Source: Halovivax cerinus
Lineage (GTDB): Archaea; Halobacteriota; Halobacteria; Halobacteriales; Natrialbaceae
Length of the DNA: 64,000 nt
NCBI RefSeq assembly: GCF_024498195.1
Contig: NZ_CP101824.1
Coordinates: 3,410,001 to 3,474,000 of the forward strand
Direction: 5' to 3'
The translations under genes and the position numbers were made by a program. Below, piece by piece: positions 33,723-42,305 of this stretch. Position 1 is the first letter of the stretch, and each line of letters begins with the position of its first letter. A model generated the notes under the pieces. That model was not told the DNA's origin. It saw only the letters and a program-made list of their open reading frames with translations, and made no database searches.

Positions 33723-35474
33723 ATGAGAAACGCCAAGATCGTCTGCACGCTCGGCCCGGCCTCGAGCGACCGCGAGACGATCCATCGGCTGGCCGACGCG
33801 GGTATGTCCGTCGCGCGGCTGAACGCGAGCCACGGCGACACCGAGGACAGAGCCGCCTTCATCGAGCGACTCAGAGCGGTCGACGAGGAACGCGACCGCC
33901 CGATCGCCGTCATGCTCGACCTGCAGGGGCCGGAGGTGCGCACCGCTCCGCTCGAGCGTGACGGACCCGTACCGCTCGAGACCGGGCGGACGGTGCGGCT
34001 CGAAGCGGGGCCGAGCGTGTCGCCGGAGACGATCGGCCTCTCTGAGTCGCTCGTCGGAGTTACCGCCGGCGATCGAATCCTGCTCGACGACGGGCTGATC
34101 GAACTCGAAGTCACCGAAGCCGATGGGGAGACGGTCGTCGCTCGCGTCGAGAGCGGAGGCGACCTCGGCAGTCGAAAGGGGGTGAACGTGCCCGGGGTCG
34201 ACCTCGGCCTCGAGACGGTCACGGCGGACGACCGCGCGGAACTCGAACTGGCCGCCGAGTACGACGTCGACTACGTCGCGGCGAGTTTCGTTCGCGATGC
34301 GGACGACGTCTACGCAGTCAACGAAGTACTCGAAGCGCTCGGCGCAGACGTTCCCCTCGTCTCGAAGATCGAGCGCGCGGACGCCGTGGATAACCTGGAC
34401 GAGTTGATCGACGCGTCGTCGGGCATCATGGTCGCCCGCGGCGATCTCGGCGTCGAACTGCCGATGGAGGACGTCCCGATGATCCAGAAGCGGATCATCC
34501 GACGTGGACACGAAGGCGGCGTCCCGGTCATCACGGCGACCGAGATGCTCGACTCGATGGTTCACTCACGCCGGCCGACGCGTGCAGAGGCCTCGGACGT
34601 CGCGAACGCGGTGCTCGACGGGACGGACGCCGTCATGCTCTCGGCGGAGACGGCCGTCGGCGACCACCCCGTGCGCGTCGTCGAGACGATGGACCGGATC
34701 GTCCGTGAGGTCGAGCGATCGGGAGAGTACGCGAACGTCCTCGAGAACCGTGTCCCGAAGTCGGGACCGTCTCGTACCGACGCCCTCGCCAGGGCGTCGC
34801 GCTACCTCGCGCGTGACGTCGGCGCCGACGCGATCGTCGCCGCGACCGAGTCGGGCTACACCGCCCGGAAGGCGGCGAAGTACCGGCCGTCCATCCCGAT
34901 CGTCGCCTCGACCCCTCACGACGACGTTCGCCGGGAGCTCGCGCTCTCCTGGGGTGTCACACCCGTCTGGGCGCCCGTCGGCGACCAGGGGGCCGACGCA
35001 GTCATCGAACGAGCGGTTCAGTCGGCGATCGATGCCGGCGTCGCATCGAGCGGTGATACGGTCGTCGTTCTCTGCGGCATGATGACCGATCTGGAGGGGG
35101 CGAACACGACTAACATGCTGAAGGTCCACGTGGCCGCAGACACCATCGAGACCGGCCGGGTCGTCGTCGAGGGGCGAGCGACGGGACCCATCGCGCACGC
35201 ACCGGGAGGTGACCTGACGGACGTGCCGAACGGAGCGATCCTCGCGGTCGACGACGTCGCCGAATTCCACGGCGACGTCTCGAAGGTGGCCGGTATCGTC
35301 GACGGACGACCGGGAATGACGGGCTACACCGCACTGGTCGCGCGTGAACTCGGTATCCCCATGCTCAGCGACGCCGACTGCACCGACCTCGAAGCCGGTC
35401 GAACGGTGACCATCGACGGCGGGCGCGGCGTCGTCTACGACGGCAACATCGCGACGGACACCACAGGGCGGTGA
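33723..35474 (+). CDS. pyk: Pyruvate kinase with extra C-terminal phosphotransfer-like domain
   Basis: 583 residues. It converts PEP and ADP to pyruvate and ATP. Core: KIVCTLGPASSDRETI, MSVARLNASHGD, MLDLQGPEVRT, the catalytic-region VSKIERADAVDNLDEL and IMVARGDLGVELP, then TATEMLDSMVHSRRPTRAEASDVANAVLDGTDAVMLS. Residues about 470-583 are an extra domain like the PEP-utilising mobile domain (ECTS) seen in some bacilli: GRPGMTGYTALVARELGIPML. There the usual 'TSH' phosphohistidine is T-G-Y (Tyr535), so it cannot carry a phosphohistidine. A TTTTTCC box about 28 bases upstream of ATG 33723 may be the promoter. Confidence 0.95.
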   Translation: MRNAKIVCTLGPASSDRETIHRLADAGMSVARLNASHGDTEDRAAFIERLRAVDEERDRPIAVMLDLQGPEVRTAPLERDGPVPLETGRTVRLEAGPSVSPETIGLSESLVGVTAGDRILLDDGLIELEVTEADGETVVARVESGGDLGSRKGVNVPGVDLGLETVTADDRAELELAAEYDVDYVAASFVRDADDVYAVNEVLEALGADVPLVSKIERADAVDNLDELIDASSGIMVARGDLGVELPMEDVPMIQKRIIRRGHEGGVPVITATEMLDSMVHSRRPTRAEASDVANAVLDGTDAVMLSAETAVGDHPVRVVETMDRIVREVERSGEYANVLENRVPKSGPSRTDALARASRYLARDVGADAIVAATESGYTARKAAKYRPSIPIVASTPHDDVRRELALSWGVTPVWAPVGDQGADAVIERAVQSAIDAGVASSGDTVVVLCGMMTDLEGANTTNMLKVHVAADTIETGRVVVEGRATGPIAHAPGGDLTDVPNGAILAVDDVAEFHGDVSKVAGIVDGRPGMTGYTALVARELGIPMLSDADCTDLEAGRTVTIDGGRGVVYDGNIATDTTGR

Positions 35475-35516
35475 ACCGCCCGCGGTTTTTTGACGACGAA
35501 ACCCGTACGCCGTCCC

Positions 35517-35801
35517 ATGACCGGCTCCCGGGACTCGACGAACCGGAGTGACCGCGCACGTGACGACCGTCGATCGGACGACGCGTCCGGCATGGAATCG
35601 GACGACGCGTCCCGCTGGACGTACGACGGACACGATGGCGGCGAATCCGACGACTCGACCGAGACGGAGGGCGTCGTCCCAGAACCGCTCTCGACCCCTA
35701 TTCCGTCGGGCGTCATCGACGAAGAGAACGCCGCGTTCGTCGTACTCGGTGCGCTGACGACCGTCGCCGTCTTCGTTCGAATGGCAGGCGTCGCCGTCTG
35801 A
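35517..35801 (+). CDS. Small acidic protein with C-terminal membrane anchor
   Basis: 94 residues. Residues 1-65 are hydrophilic and very acidic, with an internal duplication in which a 15-base unit (TCGGACGACGCGTCC) occurs twice 24 bases apart, giving SDDAS twice. Residues about 70-94 hold one membrane segment (AAFVVLGALTTVAVFVRMAGV). Similar short haloarchaeal proteins (DUF7312-like, from memory) end with such an anchor. Function unknown. The T-run 26-31 bases upstream of ATG 35517 is a possible promoter and also lies just after the pyk stop, where it could help termination. Confidence 0.6.
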   Translation: MTGSRDSTNRSDRARDDRRSDDASGMESDDASRWTYDGHDGGESDDSTETEGVVPEPLSTPIPSGVIDEENAAFVVLGALTTVAVFVRMAGVAV

Positions 35802-35874
35802 CCGGCGGGTGAACCGAACGCGTCGTTCGATCACTCGGTAAACAGTTAATTACGGTGACGCCCTAGCCTCCGGT

Positions 35875-36480
35875 ATGCTCCAGACGCTGGCGTCGAACGC
35901 CGCGCTCGTTCTGCTCGCCACGGGTCTCGTCCTCATGGTCCTAGAGGCTATCTCGCCGGGCGCGTACATCATCGTCATCGGCGTCGCCCTCGCGGGAGCC
36001 GGTCTGATCGGGACGCTCGCCGGCGGACTCGGACTCTTTGCGCTGGCGGCGCTGACTCTGGTGATCGGCGTCGCCGCGACCTGGGTGTACCACGAGTTCG
36101 ATTTCTACGGCGGGAAGGGTCGCGCCCAGACGACCAGTTCGAGTAGCCTCACCGGGGCGAGCGGATACGTCACGAAACCGGTGACCGAACGCGGCGGCGA
36201 AGTGAAACTCGAACGTGGCGGGTTCGCGCCGTACTACAGCGCCAGAACGAGTCGTGGCCGAATCGAAGAGGGGACGGAGGTGATCGTGATGGATCCGGGC
36301 GGCGGGAACGTCCTCACCGTCGAACCGATCGAATCGGTCGAGCAAGACGAGATCGACAGAGCGCTCGCGCGCGATGCGGATGCGTCCGGAGATCCAGCCC
36401 GACCGGAGGATAGCCGCGACGACGACGCCAGCGACCGAACCGTCCTCGACGAAGACGCCGAGACGGAGCGATCCGGGTAG
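35875..36480 (+). CDS. NfeD-family membrane protein
   Basis: 201 residues. Two to three membrane segments at the N-terminus (about 7-28, 33-50, 52-72), then a small beta-barrel OB-type domain (about 90-145: GASGYVTKPVTERGGEVKLERG...GTEVIVMDPGGGNVLTVEPI), which is the NfeD soluble domain. The tail from 150 on is acidic and disordered. NfeD proteins are usually encoded beside SPFH/stomatin proteins and work with them in membrane organisation; the SPFH gene follows at 36692. The start is at ATG 35875. Confidence 0.85.
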   Translation: MLQTLASNAALVLLATGLVLMVLEAISPGAYIIVIGVALAGAGLIGTLAGGLGLFALAALTLVIGVAATWVYHEFDFYGGKGRAQTTSSSSLTGASGYVTKPVTERGGEVKLERGGFAPYYSARTSRGRIEEGTEVIVMDPGGGNVLTVEPIESVEQDEIDRALARDADASGDPARPEDSRDDDASDRTVLDEDAETERSG

Positions 36481-36691
36481 GATCGATCCGGCACGCACAC
36501 CGTCGACGGGCCCGTCCGATCGACAGCCCTGGTATCGGCGAGCCGACTTGTTCGAGACCGGTCGCTCGGATATACGCCCAGCCGTCCGGAGAGCGACGAA
36601 TATCCGAACTCGACGCAGGACAGGCCATATCGAGGATCATTCACATTCACGAACGACAACACTTTTGAGCCGTCCGATGGTAGGGAACCAT

Positions 36692-37798
36692 ATGGCAACA
36701 GTATCAGCGCTGATCATCGGCGCACTCCTCCTGGTGGTCGTTGTCGCAGCGCTCCTGAGTGCGATCGAGATCGTCAACGCGTACGAGAAACGGGCGTTGA
36801 CCGTCTTCGGGGAGTACCGAAAACTCCTGGAGCCGGGGATCAACATCGTCCCGCCGTTCGTCTCGAAGACGTACACCTTCGACATGCGAACCCAGACGCT
36901 AGACGTCCCCCGTCAGGAGGCGATCACCCGGGACAACTCGCCCGTGACCGCCGACGCCGTCGTCTACATCAAGGTGATGGACGCCAAGAAGGCCTTCCTC
37001 GAGGTGGACAACTACAAGAAGGCAGTCTCGAACCTCGCCCAGACGACGCTGCGGGCCGTCCTCGGTGACATGGAACTCGACGACACGCTGAACAAGCGCC
37101 AGCAGATTAACGCACACATCCGCGAGGAACTCGACGAGCCCACCGACGAGTGGGGGATCCGCGTCGAGAGCGTCGAGGTCCGCGAAGTCAATCCCTCGAA
37201 GGACGTCCAGCAGGCCATGGAGCAACAGACCTCCGCGGAGCGCAAACGCCGCGCCATGATCCTCGAAGCCCAGGGTGAACGACGCAGCGCCGTCGAGAAG
37301 GCCGAAGGTGACAAACAGAGCGACATCATCCGCGCTCAGGGGGAAAAACAGAGTCAGATCCTGGAAGCGCAGGGTGACTCGATTTCGACGGTCCTTCGGG
37401 CCAAATCTGCCGAATCCATGGGCGAACGCGCGGTCATCGACAAGGGGATGGAGACGCTCTCGGAGATCGGTCAGGGCGAATCCACGACGTTCGTCCTCCC
37501 GCAGGAGCTATCCTCGCTCGTCGGTCGCTACGGCAAGCACCTAAGCGGGAGCGACGTCTCCGAGGGGGAGGAATCCCTGGAGAGTCTCGAGTTCGACGAG
37601 GAGACCCGCGAACTGATCGGCCTCGACGACATCGCGGAGATCATCGGCGAGATCGACGAGGAAGCGGACATGGACGTCGAAGCCATGGAACAGGAGGCCC
37701 AGGCCATCAAGCAGGGGAAGGACCCGGCCAACATCGCCGACCCGGACGAAGTCATCGAGGAGATGGATCAGGAGTTCGGCGCCGATTCGAGCGAGTGA
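36692..37798 (+). CDS. SPFH/band 7 (stomatin-like) membrane protein
   Basis: 368 residues. One N-terminal membrane anchor (about 4-25), then the SPFH domain (about 28-200: VNAYEKRALTVFGEYRKLLEPGINIVPPFVSKTYTFDMRTQTLDVPRQEAITRDN...), followed by a long coiled coil rich in Glu, Ala and Arg (about 175-250) that drives ring formation, and an acidic tail (about 270-368). Stomatin-like proteins assemble on the cytoplasmic face of the membrane. The pair with NfeD upstream is the classic arrangement. ATG 36677, five codons earlier, is an alternative start. The 211-base gap to NfeD suggests a separate promoter. Confidence 0.9.
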   Translation: MATVSALIIGALLLVVVVAALLSAIEIVNAYEKRALTVFGEYRKLLEPGINIVPPFVSKTYTFDMRTQTLDVPRQEAITRDNSPVTADAVVYIKVMDAKKAFLEVDNYKKAVSNLAQTTLRAVLGDMELDDTLNKRQQINAHIREELDEPTDEWGIRVESVEVREVNPSKDVQQAMEQQTSAERKRRAMILEAQGERRSAVEKAEGDKQSDIIRAQGEKQSQILEAQGDSISTVLRAKSAESMGERAVIDKGMETLSEIGQGESTTFVLPQELSSLVGRYGKHLSGSDVSEGEESLESLEFDEETRELIGLDDIAEIIGEIDEEADMDVEAMEQEAQAIKQGKDPANIADPDEVIEEMDQEFGADSSE

Positions 37799-37916
37799 GT
37801 CGGTCGACCACCCGCTCCGGTCGAACGCGTCGGTCACCGCGACAATTTCTCTTCGCGACGTGAGAATCGAACGAAACGTGTTTTACCGTGGAGTCCGAGT
37901 GGACGGTAGAACGCGC

Positions 37917-38534
37917 ATGGCTGGTGACGAACGCGTCGACGAAGACAAACGCGCCACACTCCGCCGATTCGCCACCGTCGGCACGAGCGCGTCGCTCGTC
38001 GGATCCACGGGCACCGCAGCCGCCTCGACCGGGGAGAGCGAACCCCGCGACGCCATCACCGGCTACCTCGCCACGACGCCGGGTGCACACTTCTCGAAGA
38101 TTCGAGACGACCTCAAACTGGGGACGGGCGAGACCCAGCACCACCTCAGGACGCTCACGACAGCCGGCACCGTCGAAGGGTTCCGCGACGGCGACTACCG
38201 CCGCTACGTACAAGCGAACCGGTTCGACGACTTCGAGAAGCACGCCCTCGGCTACCTCCGTCGCGACACGCCACGAGGGATGATCATCGAGTTGCTCAAA
38301 TCGCCCAACGCGGGAGCGAGCGAGCTCGCCGAGACGCTCGACGTCTCGGCGCCGACGGTGAGTAAGTACGCAGGCGAACTCGAATCACAGGGGCTTCTCT
38401 CTCGCGAGGACGGCTACGCGTTGCTCCGACCCGAATCGATCTTGCTCTTACTCGTCAGCCACGCCGATTCGTTCGGGTCGGACGCAATTTCGCTCGCCAA
38501 AGAGGCGGATCGATTCGTCGTCTACGACGGCTGA
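37917..38534 (+). CDS. Winged-helix transcriptional regulator with two HTH modules
   Basis: 205 residues. Two winged-helix modules: about 50-105 (ITGYLATTPGAHFSKIRDDLKLGTGETQHHLRTLTTAGTV) and about 118-170 (RRDTPRGMIIELLKSPNAGASELAETLDVSAPTVSKYAGELESQGLLSREDG). Tandem winged helices of this type are a conserved haloarchaeal regulator family with no known target. Oddly, residues 9-38 look like a Tat signal (KRATLRRFATVGTSASLVGSTGTAAAS), which is unexpected in a DNA-binding protein. ATG 37917 is used; a longer frame upstream overlaps a TTTTACC promoter-like box. Confidence 0.8.
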   Translation: MAGDERVDEDKRATLRRFATVGTSASLVGSTGTAAASTGESEPRDAITGYLATTPGAHFSKIRDDLKLGTGETQHHLRTLTTAGTVEGFRDGDYRRYVQANRFDDFEKHALGYLRRDTPRGMIIELLKSPNAGASELAETLDVSAPTVSKYAGELESQGLLSREDGYALLRPESILLLLVSHADSFGSDAISLAKEADRFVVYDG

Positions 38535-38605
38535 TCACCCGCCACAGGGTCGCAATCGGTCACCCGTGGGGAACGCTTTTGGCACCTCCCGCCAACCTCG
38601 GTGAC

Positions 38606-38902
38606 ATGAGCGACTTCGATCTCGATCTGCGAGCGATGGAAGAACACATCGCAGACGACGAAGACGATCCCGAAGGGACCGATATCGTCCTCGACGTCCT
38701 CGACGGATCGACCCCGCCGGCCGAACGTATCGAGACCGTGGCGGAGGGATGCGTCCTCCTGCTCGACGTCGACGGTGACGTCAACGAACTGGCCGCCGGC
38801 TTCGCCCGCGAGGTGGCAGATATGGGTGGGAACCTCGTTCACTTCCGGGGGTTTCTCGTCGTGACCCCACCGGGCACCACTGTCGACAACAGCCGGTTGT
38901 GA
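38606..38902 (+). CDS. DUF5779-type small conserved protein
   Basis: 98 residues. Acidic N-terminal helix (SDFDLDLRAMEEHIADDEDD), then two beta/alpha units: GTDIVLDVLDGSTPPAER and GCVLLLDVDGDVNELAAGFAREVADMGGNLVHFRGFLVVTPPG. The last segment, with MGG..VHFRGFL, is what I recall from haloarchaeal DUF5779. Function unknown; the small alpha/beta shape is compatible with a ligand-binding or adaptor protein. The start is ATG 38606; the frame extends a few codons further upstream but without conservation. Confidence 0.72.
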   Translation: MSDFDLDLRAMEEHIADDEDDPEGTDIVLDVLDGSTPPAERIETVAEGCVLLLDVDGDVNELAAGFAREVADMGGNLVHFRGFLVVTPPGTTVDNSRL

Positions 38903-38921
38903 GCGATCGAATCCGTCTCGA

Positions 38922-39608
38922 TCAGGCCGATCGTCGCAGTGTCAGGTGATGGCCGTCGGGGTCGACGATCACGCATCCGTCGTCCGTTTCCGCCGTCGAA
39001 CACGAACGAGCAGCCACGGCTTCCGCGAGGGCCGCCGGCTCGTCAGCGGTGAACCCGAGCGCTACGTGGACCCCACCGCGGGCGTCGGCGATCCCGAGGT
39101 GAGGCTCCCACAGTTCGAGCGCGACGGGTCCGTCCATTCTGACCCGGCGACGTCCGGTGCCCCTGTCGACCGTCTCGAACCCGAGATCGGCGTACAGCGA
39201 TTCCGATCGCGCCAGCGACGACACCTCGAGTGCGACCTCGAAGATTCCGTCGATGCCGGGTCCCGAAACGTCTCGCTGGCCGAGTTCCACGCAATTTCCG
39301 TCCGGATCGTAGCAGTACAGCGATTTCGCGTCACCGAACCGCTCCTCCGCTACGTCGAGCGACGCCGCGAGTCGATCCCACCACTCGTCGTACTCCGAGG
39401 CGGGAATCGAACAGGCGAAGTGCGTGTGAATCCCGCCACGCGGAATCCCGGTCGGTCGGCGCAGGACCAGTGCCGACGGACCCGTCGCGAACCGAAGCAC
39501 GTTGGAACGGCGATCCACGACCGACAGGTCCAGCAGCTCCTCGTAGAACGCGGCGGCCTGGTCGAGATACTTCACTTCGAGGGCCAGCCAGTCGAAGTCG
39601 GTAGGCAT
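38922..39608 (-). CDS. VOC-superfamily protein (glyoxalase/dioxygenase-like)
   Basis: 228 residues containing two betaalphabetabetabeta VOC modules (about 3-115 and 120-228). The first opens DWLALEVKYLDQAAAFYEELLDLSVVDRR and holds GGIHTHFACSIP and YCYDPDGNCVELGQ. The second has FEVALEVSSLARSESLYADLGFETVDRG, GGVHVALGF and VIVDPDGHHLTL. Candidate metal ligands are the His in HTHF and GGVHVALG and the Glu in CVELGQ, as in extradiol dioxygenases such as 2,3-dihydroxybiphenyl dioxygenase. The substrate is not predictable. It converges on the DUF5779 gene with 19 bases between stops. Confidence 0.85.
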   Translation of the reverse strand: MPTDFDWLALEVKYLDQAAAFYEELLDLSVVDRRSNVLRFATGPSALVLRRPTGIPRGGIHTHFACSIPASEYDEWWDRLAASLDVAEERFGDAKSLYCYDPDGNCVELGQRDVSGPGIDGIFEVALEVSSLARSESLYADLGFETVDRGTGRRRVRMDGPVALELWEPHLGIADARGGVHVALGFTADEPAALAEAVAARSCSTAETDDGCVIVDPDGHHLTLRRSA

Positions 39609-39764
39609 ACGGTGGGTTCGACCACCTGAAAGGTATGGCTAGGGGTCGCCCGCTCGACCGAGCGCAGACACGGTTCGGCGGACGTATCACCGGCGGAGAC
39701 CCCGGCGCCGGGACAACGGATGACTTAACAGACGGTGCTCCGTCACGTCTTCACAGAGCACACG

Positions 39765-40460
39765 ATGTCCGAGTTACCGGAGGACTTCAGCTGTACGATA
39801 ACCAACTGGGAGTACATCTACAGCCTCTGTCGAGACGTGAGCGAGCAGGTCAGACGGGACACGTTCGAGCCGGACGTGATCGTCGCGCTGGCGCGGGGCG
39901 GCTGGTTCGCCGGTCGGTGTCTCTGTGATTTCCTCGGGCTGGACGACCTGACGAGCCTGAAGATGGAACACTACGTCGGCGCCGCCGAGAAAGCCGACGA
40001 GCCCACCGTCAGGTACCCGATGCCGGAGGGGAGCGTCGAGGGCAAGGACGTCCTGATCATCGACGATATCGCCGACACCGGCGGGTCGATCGAGCACGCC
40101 TACGAGTACGTCACCGACCGCGGGGCCGACACCGTTCGCACCGCCACGCTCCAGTTGCTCGGAACGAGCGAGTTCGAACCCGAGTACGTCGGCGAACGCC
40201 TGGCAGAGTGGGCCTGGATCGTCTATCCGTGGAACTTCATCGAGGACATGATCGACCTGATCTCCGGCGTCATGGAAACGGCCGAACAGGAGACGTTCAC
40301 TGCCGATGAGATCCGACACTACCTCGCGAGTTTCCACGACATCCAGCGCATCGAGATGGAGATCGCCCAGCCCGACCGGTTGTCCGAGGTGCTCACCGAG
40401 ATGGAACGCCGCGGCGTCGTCGAGACGGTCCGCGGCGAGGAGTGGCGGCTGGCCACCTGA
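39765..40460 (+). CDS. Phosphoribosyltransferase with C-terminal winged helix
   Basis: 231 residues. Type I PRTase core (about 1-160): DVIVALARGGWFAGRCLCDFLGL, and the PRPP loop VLIIDDIADTGGS. A second part (about 175-231) is helical with a probable winged-helix shape (FTADEIRHYLASFHDIQRIEMEIAQPDRLSEVLTEMERRGVVETVRGEEWRL). Homologues are annotated as hypoxanthine/xanthine-guanine phosphoribosyltransferases for purine salvage; the added HTH-like tail hints at regulation or dimer contact. ATG 39765; a TTAACA box lies about 40 bases upstream. Confidence 0.85.
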   Translation: MSELPEDFSCTITNWEYIYSLCRDVSEQVRRDTFEPDVIVALARGGWFAGRCLCDFLGLDDLTSLKMEHYVGAAEKADEPTVRYPMPEGSVEGKDVLIIDDIADTGGSIEHAYEYVTDRGADTVRTATLQLLGTSEFEPEYVGERLAEWAWIVYPWNFIEDMIDLISGVMETAEQETFTADEIRHYLASFHDIQRIEMEIAQPDRLSEVLTEMERRGVVETVRGEEWRLAT

Positions 40461-40478
40461 CCCCGGCTCCGGGTTCGA

Positions 40479-40967
40479 TCACTCCAGCGCGCGGTCGAGT
40501 TCTCTGGCCGCGGATTCGTCCTGCCGCCTGACCCACCCGGTCGACGAATCCGGATCGGTCGCCGACGGTGCCGAGCAGTCGAGACAGTAGTCGTTGATCC
40601 CCCACTCGAGCGTGTGAAACGGGACGCCGAACAGCACGACCTGCCGCGCATACCGACGGCGCAGGCCCTTCGTTGCCGTGTCGCCACACTCGACGCAGTG
40701 CTTTCGCGGTCCGTCGAACGTGTCGTAATCGACGCGATGTTTCATCCCGAACACGTGGGCGGGATAGAGCGAAAGCGGGCGCGCGCCGGCGAGCGCGATG
40801 AGGGCGATCAGAAACAGCAATATACCCGCCAGTATCGCGGGTCCGGAACCGAACAGGAGGGCCGGGCCGAGGAGTAAACCGAGCAGAAACCCGATGACGA
40901 TCACGACGCGAAGGACCGCGAAGCTGGCGACACGGAACCGATACAGGAGGTCTACGGGGCGGGACAC
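40479..40967 (-). CDS. Two-helix membrane protein with zinc-ribbon-like cysteines
   Basis: 162 residues. Membrane helices at about 15-38 and 42-60 (VVIVIGFLLGLLLGPALLF, AILAGILLFLIALIAL). The soluble C-terminal part has two CxxC pairs: KHCVECGDTATKG and NDYCLDCSAP, about 40 residues apart, which could bind one zinc. No known family recognised. The C-terminus is acidic and probably cytoplasmic. It converges with the phosphoribosyltransferase (18 bases between stops), and its start faces the scpA stop in the same orientation as the smc operon. Confidence 0.65.
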   Translation of the reverse strand: MSRPVDLLYRFRVASFAVLRVVIVIGFLLGLLLGPALLFGSGPAILAGILLFLIALIALAGARPLSLYPAHVFGMKHRVDYDTFDGPRKHCVECGDTATKGLRRRYARQVVLFGVPFHTLEWGINDYCLDCSAPSATDPDSSTGWVRRQDESAARELDRALE

Positions 40968-41036
40968 GCTGTGGAAATGTTTCCGAGAGAAGTAATAGAA
41001 ATTTCGGATCAGAGAGTCGGAGAGAACGGCCTGCTC

Positions 41037-42305
41037 TCAATCCGCCACCGCTTCGCTCGGTTCGGCGTCCACCGTCACCTGTTGCACCCAGAGGTCCCCG
41101 AAGAGTTCGTCCTGTTCTAATCGAATCTGGCCACGGTGGGCCAGAAACAGCAACGCGAGATAGGTCATCACGCGCGAGCCGCCGGCGTCCTCGATCTCTG
41201 CGAACAGGACCTCCTCGCGACCGGCCTCGTAGTGCGGTTCCAGCGCCGCCTCGACGTCCGCGATGACGGCGTCGATCTCCTCGTCGTGCTGGGTGTGCGT
41301 GACGTCGTCCGCCGTCGGTTCGTCGACGCCGCGGTAGGCGTCTTCGGAGTGGTAGCTGAGTTCCTGCACCCCGCGATTGAACCCGCTCGGGGAGTTGGAC
41401 GTGTCGTACTCCCGGGAGCGTTTCCACCAGGAGCCACGTTCGGCGTCCCTGAGTTCGCGGACGAGTTCGTCCAGCGTCTCCGGCTTGCCACGGGCGTGCT
41501 GGCGTTCGAGTCGGCGGTCCATCTCCGCCTCCAACCGTTCGACCGGATCGAAACCGGACGGTCCATCGTCAGCCTCGACCGGCGCCCCGTCGTCGACGAA
41601 CGCCGCCTCCCAGGGCGGCACCTCCTCGTCGTCAGGTTCGTCAGGGCTGAAGAGTACGTCGCTCTTCATCCGCAACAGCACGCTCGCGTAGAACAGCGCC
41701 CGGCCCGACGTCCGAAGATCCGCCTCGTCTAGCGCGTCGAGAAACGCATCCGTCACTTGCACGATGTCGATGTCCCACGGATCGATCTGGCCCCGCTTTG
41801 CCAGCTGGACGAGTAACTCCACCGGCTGGACGTCATCGTCCTCGTCGTCCGTTTCGTCGGGAACCGAATCGGGGTACGGATCGTCCGACTCGGCCTCGTC
41901 GGCGAACGCGAGCCCATCCGACGACGTACCCGACGGCGGTTCTCGATCCTCGTGACCGGCGATCGTCAGTGGCACGTCGTCCGCCGCCGACGAAGGCTCG
42001 TCGCTCCGCCCCGGCGACGGTTCCTCCGCGGCTCCACCGGCAGATCGTCGACTCTCAGCGTCGCCGGCGTCGTCCGCTTCCGTCGTCTGCGTCGGCTCCT
42101 CGCCTGAATTCCCCGACGCTTCCGTCGTCGACATCGGCTCCTCGGAGCCCTCGCTTCGCTCACGGGTCGCTTCGTTCACGGGTCGCTGACGCTCCCCGTT
42201 CACAGTCCCGAGGTCTTCGCTTCCCTCAGACCTCGCCTCGCTCCCCGTTCGCGTTTCCGAGGATGGCGTCGTCGGCGTAGCCTCCTCGGTATCCTCGCTA
42301 GTCAT
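41037..42305 (-). CDS. scpA: Segregation and condensation protein A (kleisin)
   Basis: 422 residues. The kleisin bridges the heads of the Smc dimer. The recognisable ScpA part begins about residue 145 (VELLVQLAKRGQIDPWDIDIVQVTDAFLDAL, then GRALFYASVLLRMKSDVLF) and ends with a winged helix at about 360-422 (RVMTYLALLFLAHRGQIRLEQDELFGDLWVQ). The first 140 residues are a low-complexity acidic leader. Within it, about residues 22-58 (SEARSEGSEDLGTVNGERQ... RERSEGSEEP) carry a repetitive element typical of haloarchaeal insertions. ATG 42305 overlaps the end of smc by 8 bases (ATGACTAG), so translation is coupled. Third gene of the coiled-coil/smc/scpA operon. Confidence 0.93.
   Translation of the reverse strand: MTSEDTEEATPTTPSSETRTGSEARSEGSEDLGTVNGERQRPVNEATRERSEGSEEPMSTTEASGNSGEEPTQTTEADDAGDAESRRSAGGAAEEPSPGRSDEPSSAADDVPLTIAGHEDREPPSGTSSDGLAFADEAESDDPYPDSVPDETDDEDDDVQPVELLVQLAKRGQIDPWDIDIVQVTDAFLDALDEADLRTSGRALFYASVLLRMKSDVLFSPDEPDDEEVPPWEAAFVDDGAPVEADDGPSGFDPVERLEAEMDRRLERQHARGKPETLDELVRELRDAERGSWWKRSREYDTSNSPSGFNRGVQELSYHSEDAYRGVDEPTADDVTHTQHDEEIDAVIADVEAALEPHYEAGREEVLFAEIEDAGGSRVMTYLALLFLAHRGQIRLEQDELFGDLWVQQVTVDAEPSEAVAD

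Noticed and set aside
34566-35834. A 422-codon antisense frame across pyk
   Set aside because: Shadow of pyruvate kinase; composition not like haloarchaeal proteins.
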